Shown: piece by piece, positions 44,512-53,881 of the stretch | Layout of the letters: the number at the start of each line of letters is the position of its first letter | How positions within the stretch are numbered: position 1 is the first letter of the stretch | DNA from: Terrabacter sp. Root85 | Lineage (GTDB): Bacteria; Actinomycetota; Actinomycetes; Actinomycetales; Dermatophilaceae | Reading direction: 5' to 3' | DNA length: 64,000 bases | Assembly: GCF_001429185.1 (NCBI RefSeq) | Contig: NZ_LMIW01000001.1 | Span: 1,267,490-1,331,489 of the forward strand | The notes under the pieces: model-generated | What the model saw: the letters and a program-made list of their open reading frames with translations, nothing else | Told to the model about the DNA's origin: nothing | The model's database searches: none | Made by a program: the position numbers and the translations under genes

Positions 44512-47500
44512 ATGCACGACGACATCCCCCTGACCGTGGGCCGCGTGACCCGCGTCCTCGCCGAGCGCATCCTCCCGGCCGTCCATGCCGAGTCGGTGCC
44601 GCTCACGGCCGAGTGGCACGAGCTGCCGGGCGAACCGGTCCCGCCGGCCGAGGGGCTCGCGCTCGACTACACGCCGTATGCCGTCGGGACCCCGTGGGGC
44701 GCCGCCTGGGGCACGACGTGGTTCCGGCTCACCGGGGAGGTGCCGGCGCACTGGGCCGGACGCCGCGTCGAGGTCGTCGCCGACCTCGGCTTCGACCGCG
44801 ACATGACGGGCTTCCAGTGCGAGGGACTCGTCTACCGCGCCGACGGCACGCCGGTGAAGTCGCTCAACCCGCGCAACCAGTGGGTCCTCGTCGCCGAGGA
44901 GGCGGAGGCCGCGCAGGCCGTCGAGCTCTACGTCGAGGCCGCCTCGAACCCGATCCTCGTCGCAGGCAACCCCTTCGTGCCGACGCGCGAGGGCGACATC
45001 GTCACGAGCTCGTCGACGCGCCTCTACTCCACCGGTCGCCTCGACCTCGCGGTCTTCGAGCGCGACGTCTTCGAGCTCGCGCTCGACGTCCAGGTGCTCC
45101 TCGAGCTGCAGGCCGAGCTGCCGCCCGGACCGCGGCGCATGCAGGTGCTCCAGGCCCTCGACGACGCCATGGACCGCCTCGACCTCCAGCACGTGGCGTC
45201 GACGGCCGGGGACGCACGCGCCGCCCTCGTCGACGTGCTCGCCCGCCCCGCCGAGGCGAGCGCGCACGAGATCTCCGCCGTCGGCCACGCCCACATCGAC
45301 AGCGCCTGGCTGTGGCCCGTGCGCGAGACGATCCGCAAGGTGGCCCGGACGACCGCGTCGATGACGACGCTCATCGACGAGACCGACGACTTCGTCTACG
45401 GCATGTCGAGCGCCCAGCAGTACGCGTGGATCAAGGAGCACCGGCCCGAGGTCTGGGAACGGGTCAAGGCAGCCGTCGACGCCGGCCGCTTCGTGCCGCT
45501 CGGCGGCATGTGGGTCGAGAGCGACACCGTCATGCCGTCCGGCGAGTCGCTCGTGCGCCAGTTCCTCCACGGCCAGCGCTTCTTCGAGACCGAGCTCGGC
45601 ATCCGCTGCCGCGGCGTCTGGCTGCCCGACAGCTTCGGCTACTCACCCGCCCTGCCACAGCTGATGCGCCGGGCCGGCTTCGAGTGGTTCTTCACGCAGA
45701 AGATCTCGTGGAACCAGGTCAACACCTTCCCGCACCACACCTTCCTCTGGGAGGGCATCGACGGCTCCCGCGTCCTCAGCCACTTCCCGCCGATGGACAC
45801 CTACAACGCGCAGCTGTCCGGCGCGGAGGTCGCCCTGGCCTCGCGCCAGTTCCGCGAGAGCCGCGTCGCCACCGGCTCGATCGCGCCCGTCGGATGGGGC
45901 GACGGCGGCGGCGGCACGACCCGCGAGATGACGGGCCGGGCGAGCCGCCTCGCCGATCTCGAGGGCAGCCCGAGGGTGCGCTGGGAGCACCCCGACGCCT
46001 TCTTCGACCGCACCCGTGAGCAGCTGCCGCAGGCGCCCGTCTGGGTCGGGGAGCTCTACCTCGAGCTGCACCGGGCGACGCTGACCTCGCAGCACCGCAC
46101 GAAGCAGGGCAACCGTCGCACCGAGCACCTGCTCGTCGAGGCGGAGCTGTGGGCGGCCACGGCCGCCGTGCGGACGGGGACGGCATACCCCCACGACGAG
46201 CTCGACGCCCTGTGGGAGCAGGTGCTGCTCCAGCAGTTCCACGACATCCTGCCCGGGACGTCGATCGCGTGGGTGCACCGCGAGGCGGTCGAGCAGTACG
46301 CCCGGGTCACCGAGGCGGCCGAGGCGATCGTCGCGCGCTCCCTCGCGGCGCTCGTCGGTGAGGGCGACACGGCCCTCGAGGCCAACGCCGCGCCCTTCGA
46401 GCGTGCCGGGGTGCCGGCCGGCGGCGTCGTCGAGCGGGAGTCGCGGACCGACGAGCCCGGGGCGTATGCCGTGTCGCTGAGCGAGCGCGACGGCGGCTGG
46501 GTCCTCGACAACGGCGTCGTCGCGGTGACGGTGTCGGCCGAGGGACTGGTCACCTCGGCCGTCGACCTCGCGACGGCACGCGACGCCATCGCACCGGGGC
46601 GCGAGGGCAACCTCCTCCAGCTGCACGAGGACGTCCCGAACCGCTGGGACGCGTGGGACGTCGACCGCTACTACCGCAACCGGGTCACCGACCTGCGCGA
46701 CGAGAGCGCACTGTCGGCCTCGGTCGACGAGGAGGGGGTCGCCCGGGTCGTCGTCGAGCGGCGCATCTCGCCCGACTCCACCGTGCGACAGGAGCTCTCG
46801 CTCGCACCGGGAGCGAGGCTCCTCGAGATCGAGCAGGAGACCGACTGGAACGAGACGGAGAAGTTCCTCAAGGTCGCCTTCCGGCTCGACGTGCGCGCCG
46901 AGCACGTCGCCGCAGAGACGCAGTTCGGCTTCCACCGCCGGGTCACGCACACGAACACGAGCTGGGAGGCGGCGAAGTTCGAGACGTCCATGCACCGCTT
47001 CGTGCTCGCCGAGGAGCGCGGCTTCGGGGTCGCGCTCGTCAACGACTCGACCTACGGCCACGACGTGACCCGCGACGTCGTCGGCGACGGCGTCGTCACG
47101 ACGCTGCGCCTGTCGCTGCTGCGGGCCCCGCGCTTCCCCGACCCCGAGACCGACCAGGGCGTCCAGACGCACCGCTACGGGCTCGTCATCGGGGCCGACG
47201 CCGAGGTCGCGACACGCGAGGGCGCGCTCATGGGGACGCCGGCCCGTCGGGTCACCGGTGGCCACGGCGTCGGCCCGCTCGTCACGGCGACGGGTGAGGG
47301 CATCGTCGTGTCGAGCGTCAAGGAGGCCGCCGACCGCTCGGGCGACCTCGTCGTCCGGGTCTACGAGTCGCTCGGGGGCCGCGCCCGGGGCACGCTGCGG
47401 CTCGACCTCCCGGTCGGCTCGGTGACGACGGCGACGCTCCTCGAGGAGCCGCTGGACGACGGCGAGGTCCCGGTCGTCGATGGCGCGGTGCCGGTGGAGC

Positions 47501-47544
47501 TCGGTGCCTTCGAGGTGCGGACCCTGCGGGTCGTCCGGGCCTGA
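44512..47544 (+). CDS. GH38 alpha-mannosidase
   Basis: This 1010-residue cytoplasmic retaining alpha-mannosidase removes alpha-linked mannose from oligosaccharides. The N-terminal accessory beta domain (about 1-240) precedes the GH38 catalytic domain: GHAHIDSAWLWPV with zinc ligands H259, H261 region and D263, and the nucleophile D373 in WLPDSFGYSP. The three-helix middle domain has LWEQVLLQQFHDILPGTSI, and the C-terminal beta domains follow. Length fits class II bacterial enzymes. Start ATG 44512 has GAGAGG upstream; longer frames add a basic non-family extension. It stands alone between minus-strand genes. Confidence 0.92.
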   Translation: MHDDIPLTVGRVTRVLAERILPAVHAESVPLTAEWHELPGEPVPPAEGLALDYTPYAVGTPWGAAWGTTWFRLTGEVPAHWAGRRVEVVADLGFDRDMTGFQCEGLVYRADGTPVKSLNPRNQWVLVAEEAEAAQAVELYVEAASNPILVAGNPFVPTREGDIVTSSSTRLYSTGRLDLAVFERDVFELALDVQVLLELQAELPPGPRRMQVLQALDDAMDRLDLQHVASTAGDARAALVDVLARPAEASAHEISAVGHAHIDSAWLWPVRETIRKVARTTASMTTLIDETDDFVYGMSSAQQYAWIKEHRPEVWERVKAAVDAGRFVPLGGMWVESDTVMPSGESLVRQFLHGQRFFETELGIRCRGVWLPDSFGYSPALPQLMRRAGFEWFFTQKISWNQVNTFPHHTFLWEGIDGSRVLSHFPPMDTYNAQLSGAEVALASRQFRESRVATGSIAPVGWGDGGGGTTREMTGRASRLADLEGSPRVRWEHPDAFFDRTREQLPQAPVWVGELYLELHRATLTSQHRTKQGNRRTEHLLVEAELWAATAAVRTGTAYPHDELDALWEQVLLQQFHDILPGTSIAWVHREAVEQYARVTEAAEAIVARSLAALVGEGDTALEANAAPFERAGVPAGGVVERESRTDEPGAYAVSLSERDGGWVLDNGVVAVTVSAEGLVTSAVDLATARDAIAPGREGNLLQLHEDVPNRWDAWDVDRYYRNRVTDLRDESALSASVDEEGVARVVVERRISPDSTVRQELSLAPGARLLEIEQETDWNETEKFLKVAFRLDVRAEHVAAETQFGFHRRVTHTNTSWEAAKFETSMHRFVLAEERGFGVALVNDSTYGHDVTRDVVGDGVVTTLRLSLLRAPRFPDPETDQGVQTHRYGLVIGADAEVATREGALMGTPARRVTGGHGVGPLVTATGEGIVVSSVKEAADRSGDLVVRVYESLGGRARGTLRLDLPVGSVTTATLLEEPLDDGEVPVVDGAVPVELGAFEVRTLRVVRA

Positions 47545-47573
47545 GCCCAGCCGCGCAGCGGTGCTCTCCGACG

Positions 47574-48527
47574 TCAGATGACGGCGGCGAGCACCCGGTC
47601 GATGCGCGGCAGCGTCACCGGGTCGTCGGGGATCTCGAGGAACCAGGCGGCGAGGCGCTCGCGCTCCGGCTCGCTGCTCGCACCGACCCAGCGCGAGCAG
47701 GCGAGCTGGCCGATGTGGGCCTGCTCGGCGACGAGCATCGTGAAGTGCCCGCGGCGGGTGACCCGCCCCGGTCCGCCGGCCTCGCGGTATGCCGTGTGCA
47801 GCCGCCGCGCGCGGGCCGGGTCGTCGTCGCCGAACTCGAAGAGCACCATGGCGAGCTCCTGGCTCGGGTCGGCCGGGCCGAGGTTCTCGAAGTCGATGAC
47901 GCAGACGTCACCGCCGGACGTGGCGAGCACGTTGTCGGCCCAGAGGTCGCGGTGGCAGACGATGGGCGCCTCGTGCGGCTCGACGACCGACTCGACGGCG
48001 ACGAGCTCGTCGACGAGCGCGCCGAGCTGCCCGGCGAACGGTGCACCCTCCTCGAGGACCCGCTGGTGCAGCTCGCGCCACCGCTGCTCGCCGAAGCCCG
48101 TCGCGAACCAGTTGTCGACGGCCTCGTCCGACGGCGCGCCCGCCCGGTGCAGTCCCGCGAGCGTGCGCCCGACCGCGACCGGGTCGAGTCGGCGGGTCCG
48201 TGGCTGCAGGTCGACCCACTCGAAGACCCGGACGGCCGTCTCGCCGTCCGCGGTGTCGACGGTCGTGGCCACGTCGCCGCTGGTCGTGCGCAGGATCCGC
48301 GGCGTGACGACGCCCTGCTCTCGGGCCGCCGCGACGAGGTCGGCGTCCCTCGAGGCTGCGTCCAGGTCGGGCGTGGCGAACCACTCCTTGACGGCGTGGC
48401 TGCCGTGACCGGTGTCGAGCCGCCACACCTGGCCGAGCTGACCGCGCGCGACCGGGCCGGTCAGGCTCGCGGTCCCGTCGAGACCGTAGGCGTCTGCGAC
48501 CTCTCGGGCCGCTGTAGGGGTGAGCAT
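47574..48527 (-). CDS. Aminoglycoside phosphotransferase (APH) family kinase
   Basis: This 317-residue member of the APH/choline kinase fold shows a Lys strand, SHAVKEWFATPD, the Brenner motif IVCHRDLWADNVL (catalytic Asp and Asn) and VCVIDFENLGPADPS for metal binding. Such proteins phosphorylate small molecules; resistance to a drug cannot be concluded from this sequence. It ends convergently with the mannosidase gene (gap about 30 bases). A membrane protein gene lies 30 bases upstream on the same strand. Confidence 0.85.
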   Translation of the reverse strand: MLTPTAAREVADAYGLDGTASLTGPVARGQLGQVWRLDTGHGSHAVKEWFATPDLDAASRDADLVAAAREQGVVTPRILRTTSGDVATTVDTADGETAVRVFEWVDLQPRTRRLDPVAVGRTLAGLHRAGAPSDEAVDNWFATGFGEQRWRELHQRVLEEGAPFAGQLGALVDELVAVESVVEPHEAPIVCHRDLWADNVLATSGGDVCVIDFENLGPADPSQELAMVLFEFGDDDPARARRLHTAYREAGGPGRVTRRGHFTMLVAEQAHIGQLACSRWVGASSEPERERLAAWFLEIPDDPVTLPRIDRVLAAVI

Positions 48528-48557
48528 CGGATCCCGTTCGCGCTCAGGCGATCCCGG

Positions 48558-49157
48558 TCACGGGAGGAGGCGCCAGACGGCGACGCCGACCGTGACGACG
48601 GCGAGAGCGAGGGAGGCCCAGCCGAGGGGCGATCGGCCGGATCGCCCGCGACCGAGGAGGAGCAGCAGCGCCGCGAGGACCGACAGGACGGCTGCGACGA
48701 CCGTCTCCTCGGCGCCGAGGTCGATGGTCCGGATGAGGATCGTGTCGGTGACGCCGTGACGGGTCAGGAAGCCGAGGACGCGGATCACGACGAAGAGCCA
48801 CCAGCCGACCGTGATCCAGAAGAGCGCCACACCGATCTGCCCGAGCAGCGGGTCGACGGTCTCGTCGGTGACCTGGCTGGGAGCTGAGGTGGCCGGCCAA
48901 ACCGGCTGTCCGGCATACGGATTCGGCGGCACGGGGGGAGCAGACGGCTGCGGGGAGGGCCACGACGGGTCGGCCGTCGGCAGCTCACGCGTCGGCTCGA
49001 AGACGGGGATGGCCTGCGTCGGCGCCGCGGCCGCAGGTGTCGTGGGTCCGGCCGCGCCGGCGCCCGGACCGCGCGGCAGGTTGGGCACGGGGACGGTGAA
49101 CTGCTCGTCCGGGCCCGTCGGCCCGGTGGACCCGCCTGACACGGGGGTGTCGCTCAT
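48558..49157 (-). CDS. Membrane protein with Pro/Ala-rich N-terminus
   Basis: This 199-residue protein has a disordered Pro/Thr/Ala-rich N-terminal half (about 1-95, with PNPYAGQPVW) and about three membrane segments (IGVALFWITVGWWLFVVIRV, TVVAAVLSVLAALLLLL, WASLALAVVTVGVAVW). No enzyme motif is present. It lies upstream of the phosphotransferase on the same strand. Function unknown. Confidence 0.72.
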   Translation of the reverse strand: MSDTPVSGGSTGPTGPDEQFTVPVPNLPRGPGAGAAGPTTPAAAAPTQAIPVFEPTRELPTADPSWPSPQPSAPPVPPNPYAGQPVWPATSAPSQVTDETVDPLLGQIGVALFWITVGWWLFVVIRVLGFLTRHGVTDTILIRTIDLGAEETVVAAVLSVLAALLLLLGRGRSGRSPLGWASLALAVVTVGVAVWRLLP

Positions 49158-49280
49158 GGCGACAACGTACCTCGCGACCCGGCGCCCCGGCGGGATCGTC
49201 AGCGCCCGGAAGGCACGGTGGACTGCCCGACCGTCAGTGCGGGAAGGACGTCCACGTGTCGTCCGTGGTCCGCCCGTCGG

Positions 49281-49673
49281 TCAGGCGTCGACGGGCGGAG
49301 GCCCGGCGAGCGGACGCACCTCGATCGGGACGCCGGTCGGCGCCCCACCCGGCCCGGGTGACGACGACGCCTTCGCCGCGATGGCATACGCCCGTTCCTC
49401 GCTGTCGCACTCGACGACCCAGAAGCCGATGAGGAACTCCCGACCCTCGGGGAACGGCCCGTCGCTGACGGCGGGCGCCCCGTCGGCGTGGCGCACGATC
49501 CGTGCCTGGTCGGGCCACGCGAGCCCGGCGTTGAAGACCATCTCGCCGTTCTCCTCGAGCTCCCGGTCGAACGACCGCTGGAACTCGATCATGTTCGCGA
49601 TGTCTGTCTGGCTCCACTCCAGCACCTCGCGACCGCCGTCGTGCCCCACGTGCATCATCAGCATGAATCTCAT
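49281..49673 (-). CDS. YCII-related (DGPF-domain) protein
   Basis: This 130-residue dimeric alpha/beta-barrel protein begins RFMLMMHVGHDGG and has VSDGPFPEGREFLIGFWVVE, the DGPF signature that names the family. These proteins are often encoded beside ECF41-type sigma factors; none is adjacent here. Start is ATG 49673. It is divergent from the truncated kinase gene. Confidence 0.88.
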   Translation of the reverse strand: MRFMLMMHVGHDGGREVLEWSQTDIANMIEFQRSFDRELEENGEMVFNAGLAWPDQARIVRHADGAPAVSDGPFPEGREFLIGFWVVECDSEERAYAIAAKASSSPGPGGAPTGVPIEVRPLAGPPPVDA

Positions 49674-49839
49674 CGCGGCCTCCTTCGACGCTGGCAGTGC
49701 TCCGATGTCGACACTAGCCATGGGTCGCTGCTCGCGGAGGGAGAGACGTCGTCGACGTCGTCGGCGACGGACCGGACAGGGCCGACCCCGGCGAGACGTC
49801 GACGATGATGGGGCGAAAAGCTCGCACGGAAGGTGATCG

Positions 49840-50067
49840 ATGAGCCCCCCGACCCTGTTCCTGACCGTGGGACTGCCCGGCACCGGCAAGACCACCGCAG
49901 CCCGGCGCCTCGAGGTCGAGCAGCGGGCCCTCCGACTGACGAAGGACGCGAGCATCGAGGTCCCGACGCCCGGTGAGCTCGACGGCAGCGAACCCGTCGA
50001 CGACCCACCGGCGGGCTTCGCCTCCTGGGCGGAGTGGCGCGCCCGTCGCTGGCCGGCCTCCGTCTGA
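49840..50067 (+). CDS. Internally deleted P-loop kinase
   Basis: The 75-residue product has a complete Walker A loop, LTVGLPGTGKTTAARRLE, then RALRLTKDA and at once IEVPTPGELDGSEPVDDPPAG and ASWAEWRARRWPASV. In the AAA/zeta-like kinases I recall from actinobacteria, the LTKDEW segment and the PTPGELDG C-terminus are separated by roughly 70-80 residues containing the acceptor and lid regions. An in-frame internal deletion has probably removed that core, leaving an open frame unlikely to be active. Start is ATG 49840. Confidence 0.65.
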   Translation: MSPPTLFLTVGLPGTGKTTAARRLEVEQRALRLTKDASIEVPTPGELDGSEPVDDPPAGFASWAEWRARRWPASV

Positions 50068-50083
50068 CACCCGCCGGACCGGG

Positions 50084-50108
50084 GGCGTATGCCGTCCGCG
50101 ACGTCGGG
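50084..50108 (+). repeat. 25-bp intergenic word, copy 1
   Basis: This segment is identical to 53882-53906 except for one base. Both contain GTATGCCGTCCGCGAC and lie in short gaps after plus-strand genes. Copy 1 forms the left arm of a terminator hairpin. Confidence 0.7.
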
Positions 50109-50132
50109 CGAGCACGCCGACGCCGCGGACGG
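50092..50132. terminator. Bidirectional hairpin terminator
   Basis: CCGTCCGCG (50092-50100) pairs with CGCGGACGG (50124-50132), and inside them CGTCGG (50102-50107) pairs with CCGACG (50117-50122). It lies between the convergent truncated kinase and MHS transporter genes. Confidence 0.75.
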
Positions 50133-50139
50133 CGGGCAC

Positions 50140-51423
50140 TCAGGCGGCGCCGTAGCGTCGGCGGGCCACCGTCAGGCCGACGAGCGAGATCACCGCGACC
50201 ACCATGTAGTAGACGCTCGGGGCGTTGAGCGAGCCGGTGAGGCCGATGAGCCAGGTCAGCACGAGCGGGGCGATGCCGCCCATGACCGTGACGCCGACGT
50301 TGTAGGCGACGGAGACGCCGGTGGCCCGCACGTCGCTCGGGAAGAGCGTGGTCAGCAGGGCCGGCAGAGGGCCGAAGTAGAAGGCCATGATGACGCCGAG
50401 GAGCCCGATCGACACGACGAGGACCGGGACGGTCGGCGAGGCGATGACGATCGCGAAGAGCGGCCAGGCCAGCACGAGCGCGCCCACGGCGGCCCACACC
50501 ATGACCCGGGCCGGTCCGACGCGGTCGGCCAGCCGACCGACGAGCGGGACCCCGACCATCGTCACGACGCCCGCGACCACGCCGCCGAGGTACGCGGCGC
50601 TCGCGGGGACGCCGAGGTTCTTCACGGCATACGTCGGCATGAAGAGGATGAGGTAGACGGAGATGGTGGCGACGCCGACGCAGGCCGAGCCGGTGACCAC
50701 CCGTCCCAGGTGCTCGGTGAACGTGGCGCGGATCGGTGCCTCGTTCGGGGTGCTCTCGGTGAACTCCTTGGGCTCCGTGAGGCGAGCCCGGACATAGAGG
50801 CCGACCGGACCGATGAGGCACCCGATGACGAACGGGATGCGCCAGCCCCAGGAGTAGAGGTCCTCCTTGGACAGCTGGGTGAACAGCACGTAGCCGAACG
50901 CCGACGCGAGGAACATCGAGATGCCCTGGCTCGCCACCTGCCAGGAGGCGTAGTAGGCCTTGCGGTGCGGCGCGGTCTCGACGAGGAACGTCGTCGCCGA
51001 GCCGAACTCGCCGCCCGCCGAGAAGCCCTGCACGAGCCGTGAGACGAGGATGATGACCCCGGCCCAGGCGCCGACCATGGCGTGGGTGGGCGCCGCCGCC
51101 ATGAGGACGGTGCCGACCATCATGAGCAGGAGGGTGAGGGTCAGGGCCTTCTTGCGCCCGTGCCGGTCGCCGTAACCGCCGATGAGCATCCCGCCGAGCG
51201 GACGGACGAGGTAGGAGATGGCGAACGTCGCGAACGTGAGGATCAGGCCCAGGGTCTGGTCGCCCTCCGGGAAGAAGTTCTCGGCGATGACGATGGCGAA
51301 CGACGCGTAGACGATGATGTCGAACCACTCGAGCGCGGCGCCGATGGAGCTGCTCAGCACCGCCTTGCGGGCTTCGGCCAAGCGTTCGGGAGTCACGTCT
51401 GTCGGTGTGGCGGTCAGGGTCAT
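50140..51423 (-). CDS. MHS-family (MFS) metabolite:proton symporter
   Basis: This 427-residue transporter has twelve predicted membrane segments. It shows the ALEWFDIIVYASFA start and the GYGDRHGRKKAL loop-2/3 motif of the MFS, and GFSAGGEFGSATTFLVE, typical of the MHS subfamily (ProP, ShiA, citrate and dicarboxylate carriers). Substrate cannot be read from sequence. The ArgE-like deacetylase gene 37 bases upstream suggests an amino-acid derivative. Start ATG 51423 has AAGGAG upstream. Confidence 0.88.
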   Translation of the reverse strand: MTLTATPTDVTPERLAEARKAVLSSSIGAALEWFDIIVYASFAIVIAENFFPEGDQTLGLILTFATFAISYLVRPLGGMLIGGYGDRHGRKKALTLTLLLMMVGTVLMAAAPTHAMVGAWAGVIILVSRLVQGFSAGGEFGSATTFLVETAPHRKAYYASWQVASQGISMFLASAFGYVLFTQLSKEDLYSWGWRIPFVIGCLIGPVGLYVRARLTEPKEFTESTPNEAPIRATFTEHLGRVVTGSACVGVATISVYLILFMPTYAVKNLGVPASAAYLGGVVAGVVTMVGVPLVGRLADRVGPARVMVWAAVGALVLAWPLFAIVIASPTVPVLVVSIGLLGVIMAFYFGPLPALLTTLFPSDVRATGVSVAYNVGVTVMGGIAPLVLTWLIGLTGSLNAPSVYYMVVAVISLVGLTVARRRYGAA

Positions 51424-51460
51424 GGTGCTCCTTCGGGACGGCGTGGGAGGTCGGGGCGCG

Positions 51461-52660
51461 TCAGGCGCTGAGGTGGCTGAGGAGGTTGGCGAGGAGGGTG
51501 TCGCAGCGCTCGATCTGCTCGATCGCGACGAACTCGTCCGGCGCGTGGGCCTGCGCGATGTCGCCGGGGCCGCAGACGACGGTCGGGATGCCGGCGCGCT
51601 GGAAGAGGCCGGCCTCGGTGCCGTAGGCCACCTTCTCGGTGGAGGCCTCGCCACCGACCCTCGTCACGAGGTCGATGACGTCCTCGTCGTCCGCGGTTTC
51701 GAGGCCCGGTGCCTGGGCGCCGATCGACACCTCGACGCGGGCGTCAGGGTTCTCGCGGCGCATCTCGGCCTCGATGCGGCGCGCCTCGGCGCGGAAGGTC
51801 TCGACGGTCGCGTCGACGTCCACCGCGCCGACGGCGCGGAACTCGAAGGTGAGCGAGCACTCGGCCGGGACGGTGTTGACGGCGATGCCGCCCTCGATCT
51901 GGTTGACCGTCGCCGTCGTGAAGGGCACGTCGTAGTGCTCGTCGAACGGGCCGTCGGTGCGGAAGCCGTCGGCGACGCCACGGACGAAGCGGACGAGCTG
52001 GGCGGCATACTCGATCGCATTGACACCGAAGGGCGTCCGCGAGGAGTGGGCCGCGACTCCGTGGAAGGTCACCTGCAGCATCGTCAGCGACTTGTGGCCG
52101 CGGATCACCCGCATGCTCGTCGGCTCGCCCACGATGCAGGCCCGGGGGCGCAGCCCACGCTCGACGATCGCGTCGACGAGGGAGACGGCGCCGACGCAGC
52201 CGACCTCCTCGTCGTAGGACAGGGCGAGGTGGACCGGCTCACGGAGCGGCGTCGTGCTCAGGGCCGGCACCGTGGCCATGACCGAACCGATGAAGGCCTT
52301 CATGTCGCAGGAGCCGCGGCCGTAGAGACGGCCGTCGCGGATCTCGGGGACGAACGGCTCACTGGCCCAGTCCTGCCCGTCGACCGGCACGACGTCGGTG
52401 TGCCCCGACAGGACCACGCCCCCGGTGGTCGTGCCGTCCGCCGCCGGGATGGTGGCGAGCAGGTTGGCCTTGGTCCCGTCGTCGTTCGTGATGAGGACGG
52501 GCTCGACGCCGTGCTCCCGCAGGTGCGCGGCGACGAGGTCGATGAGCGGCAGGTTGGTGTCGCGGCTCGTCGTGTCGATCTCCATGAGCTGCGTCGTCCA
52601 GTCGAGACCGGCCGGCTGGGTCGGTCGCGTCATCTCGCGGGTCGCGCCTTCGGGCGGCAT
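51461..52660 (-). CDS. argE: ArgE/DapE-family deacetylase (acetylornithine deacetylase type)
   Basis: This 399-residue M20 metallohydrolase removes the acyl group from an N-acyl amino acid. Zinc-ligand motifs are LSGHTDVVPVDG, YGRGSCDMKAF, YDEEVGCVGA (catalytic Glu pair) and, at the C-terminus, QAHAPDEFV. The dimerisation domain lies at about 180-300 (FHGVAAHSSRTPFGVNAIE). Start ATG 52660 follows AGGAGC. It is co-directional with the MHS transporter and divergent from a double Lrp/AsnC regulator, which suggests uptake and deacylation of an N-acylated amino acid under that regulator. A catabolic rather than biosynthetic role is therefore possible. Confidence 0.87.
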   Translation of the reverse strand: MPPEGATREMTRPTQPAGLDWTTQLMEIDTTSRDTNLPLIDLVAAHLREHGVEPVLITNDDGTKANLLATIPAADGTTTGGVVLSGHTDVVPVDGQDWASEPFVPEIRDGRLYGRGSCDMKAFIGSVMATVPALSTTPLREPVHLALSYDEEVGCVGAVSLVDAIVERGLRPRACIVGEPTSMRVIRGHKSLTMLQVTFHGVAAHSSRTPFGVNAIEYAAQLVRFVRGVADGFRTDGPFDEHYDVPFTTATVNQIEGGIAVNTVPAECSLTFEFRAVGAVDVDATVETFRAEARRIEAEMRRENPDARVEVSIGAQAPGLETADDEDVIDLVTRVGGEASTEKVAYGTEAGLFQRAGIPTVVCGPGDIAQAHAPDEFVAIEQIERCDTLLANLLSHLSA

Positions 52661-52741
52661 GCGTCGCTCCTGTGTCGGTCGTGCGTGCTGAGGACGGTGT
52701 GGCGTCGGGCCGCCTTGAGCGGGCCGCACCAGTGACCGAGA

Positions 52742-53866
52742 ATGGCAGCCATGCCACGAAGAGCCCGGAATGCGCAGGATCTCGCGACGAGTGCTGAGAT
52801 TCCGCAGGATTCCGCCGCACGCGCCGACGAGCTGGACCTGGCGATCGTCAACTGCCTCCAGCTGCAGCCTCGCGCGTCGTGGACGCTCGTCGGCGAGGCG
52901 CTCGACGTCGACCCGGTGACGGTGGCCCGACGCTGGCAGCGACTCTCGTCGGCGGGCATCGCCTGGGTGTCCGGGCGGGCGACCGGGCAGGGGCGCCCCG
53001 AGTCGTGCCTCGCCGTCGTCGAGCTGAGCTGCAGCGCTGCCCAGACACTGGCCATTGCGCGGCAGGTCACCGAGCTGCCCCACGTGCTCAGCGTCGAGCA
53101 CACGAGCGGGCCCCGCTCCCTGACGATCCTCGTCGAGGTGCGCGACCTCGCGTTCCTCTCCCGCTTCCTCCTCGAGTCGGTCGGCACGATCCCGGGCGTC
53201 GTCGCGACGAGCAGCCATGCGGTGACGAAGGTCTACTCGATGGGCGACCACTGGCAGCTGCACGTGCTCGACGCCTCGCAGCGCGCCGTCATGATGCGGG
53301 CGCCGCAGCCGCGTCTCGACGGCCTGACGTCCGAGCAGACCGACCTCGCCCGGGGCTACGACGCCGTCGACCGTCAGCTGATCCTGCTGCTCGGCGAGGA
53401 CGGGAGGATGCCGGTGGCCACCATGGCAGCGCGGGCGGGGCTCAGCGAGAGCACGGTCCGGCGCCGGCTCGCCGACCTCGTCGGCAACGGACGCGTCGTC
53501 CTCCGGTGCGACATGGCTCTGCCGGACTCGGGGTGGCCGGTCATCAGCTGGCTCTGGGCCTACGCCGACGCCGGCGACATCGACGCGGTGGCCACGACCC
53601 TGCGCCGGCTGCCGGGCATCCGCGTGTGCTGGCGGATCTCCGGTGGCCGCCCCAACCTCATGATCGCCCTGACGACCCACTCGCTGACCGAGCTGTCGCA
53701 CGTCGAGGCCCGGCTCGCGGCCGAGGTGCCGCAGATGACGATCCACGACCGGTCGATGGTGCTCCGTTCAGTCAAACGGATGGGTCGTGAGCTCGACCTC
53801 GACGGCCGCAGCGTCCGCTCGGTCCCGCTCGACATCTGGGCCGACGCGGCCGGCCCACCGCACTGA
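52742..53866 (+). CDS. Lrp/AsnC-family regulator with duplicated modules
   Basis: This 374-residue transcription factor contains two Lrp/AsnC units in tandem. First HTH: about residues 30-80 (DELDLAIVNCLQLQPRASWT); second HTH: about 205-255 (DAVDRQLILLLGEDGRMP, MAARAGLSESTVRRRLADL). Each is followed by an alpha/beta effector-binding region. Ordinary Lrp proteins have one unit of about 150 residues. It is divergent from the argE-transporter pair with about 80 bases between and probably controls it in response to an amino acid. Start is ATG 52742; ATG 52751 is equally possible. Confidence 0.85.
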   Translation: MAAMPRRARNAQDLATSAEIPQDSAARADELDLAIVNCLQLQPRASWTLVGEALDVDPVTVARRWQRLSSAGIAWVSGRATGQGRPESCLAVVELSCSAAQTLAIARQVTELPHVLSVEHTSGPRSLTILVEVRDLAFLSRFLLESVGTIPGVVATSSHAVTKVYSMGDHWQLHVLDASQRAVMMRAPQPRLDGLTSEQTDLARGYDAVDRQLILLLGEDGRMPVATMAARAGLSESTVRRRLADLVGNGRVVLRCDMALPDSGWPVISWLWAYADAGDIDAVATTLRRLPGIRVCWRISGGRPNLMIALTTHSLTELSHVEARLAAEVPQMTIHDRSMVLRSVKRMGRELDLDGRSVRSVPLDIWADAAGPPH

Positions 53867-53881
53867 CGCGCGTCGACCGAT

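Noticed and set aside
47574-48527. Aminoglycoside resistance gene
   Set aside because: Only the general APH fold motifs are present; the family contains many kinases unrelated to resistance.
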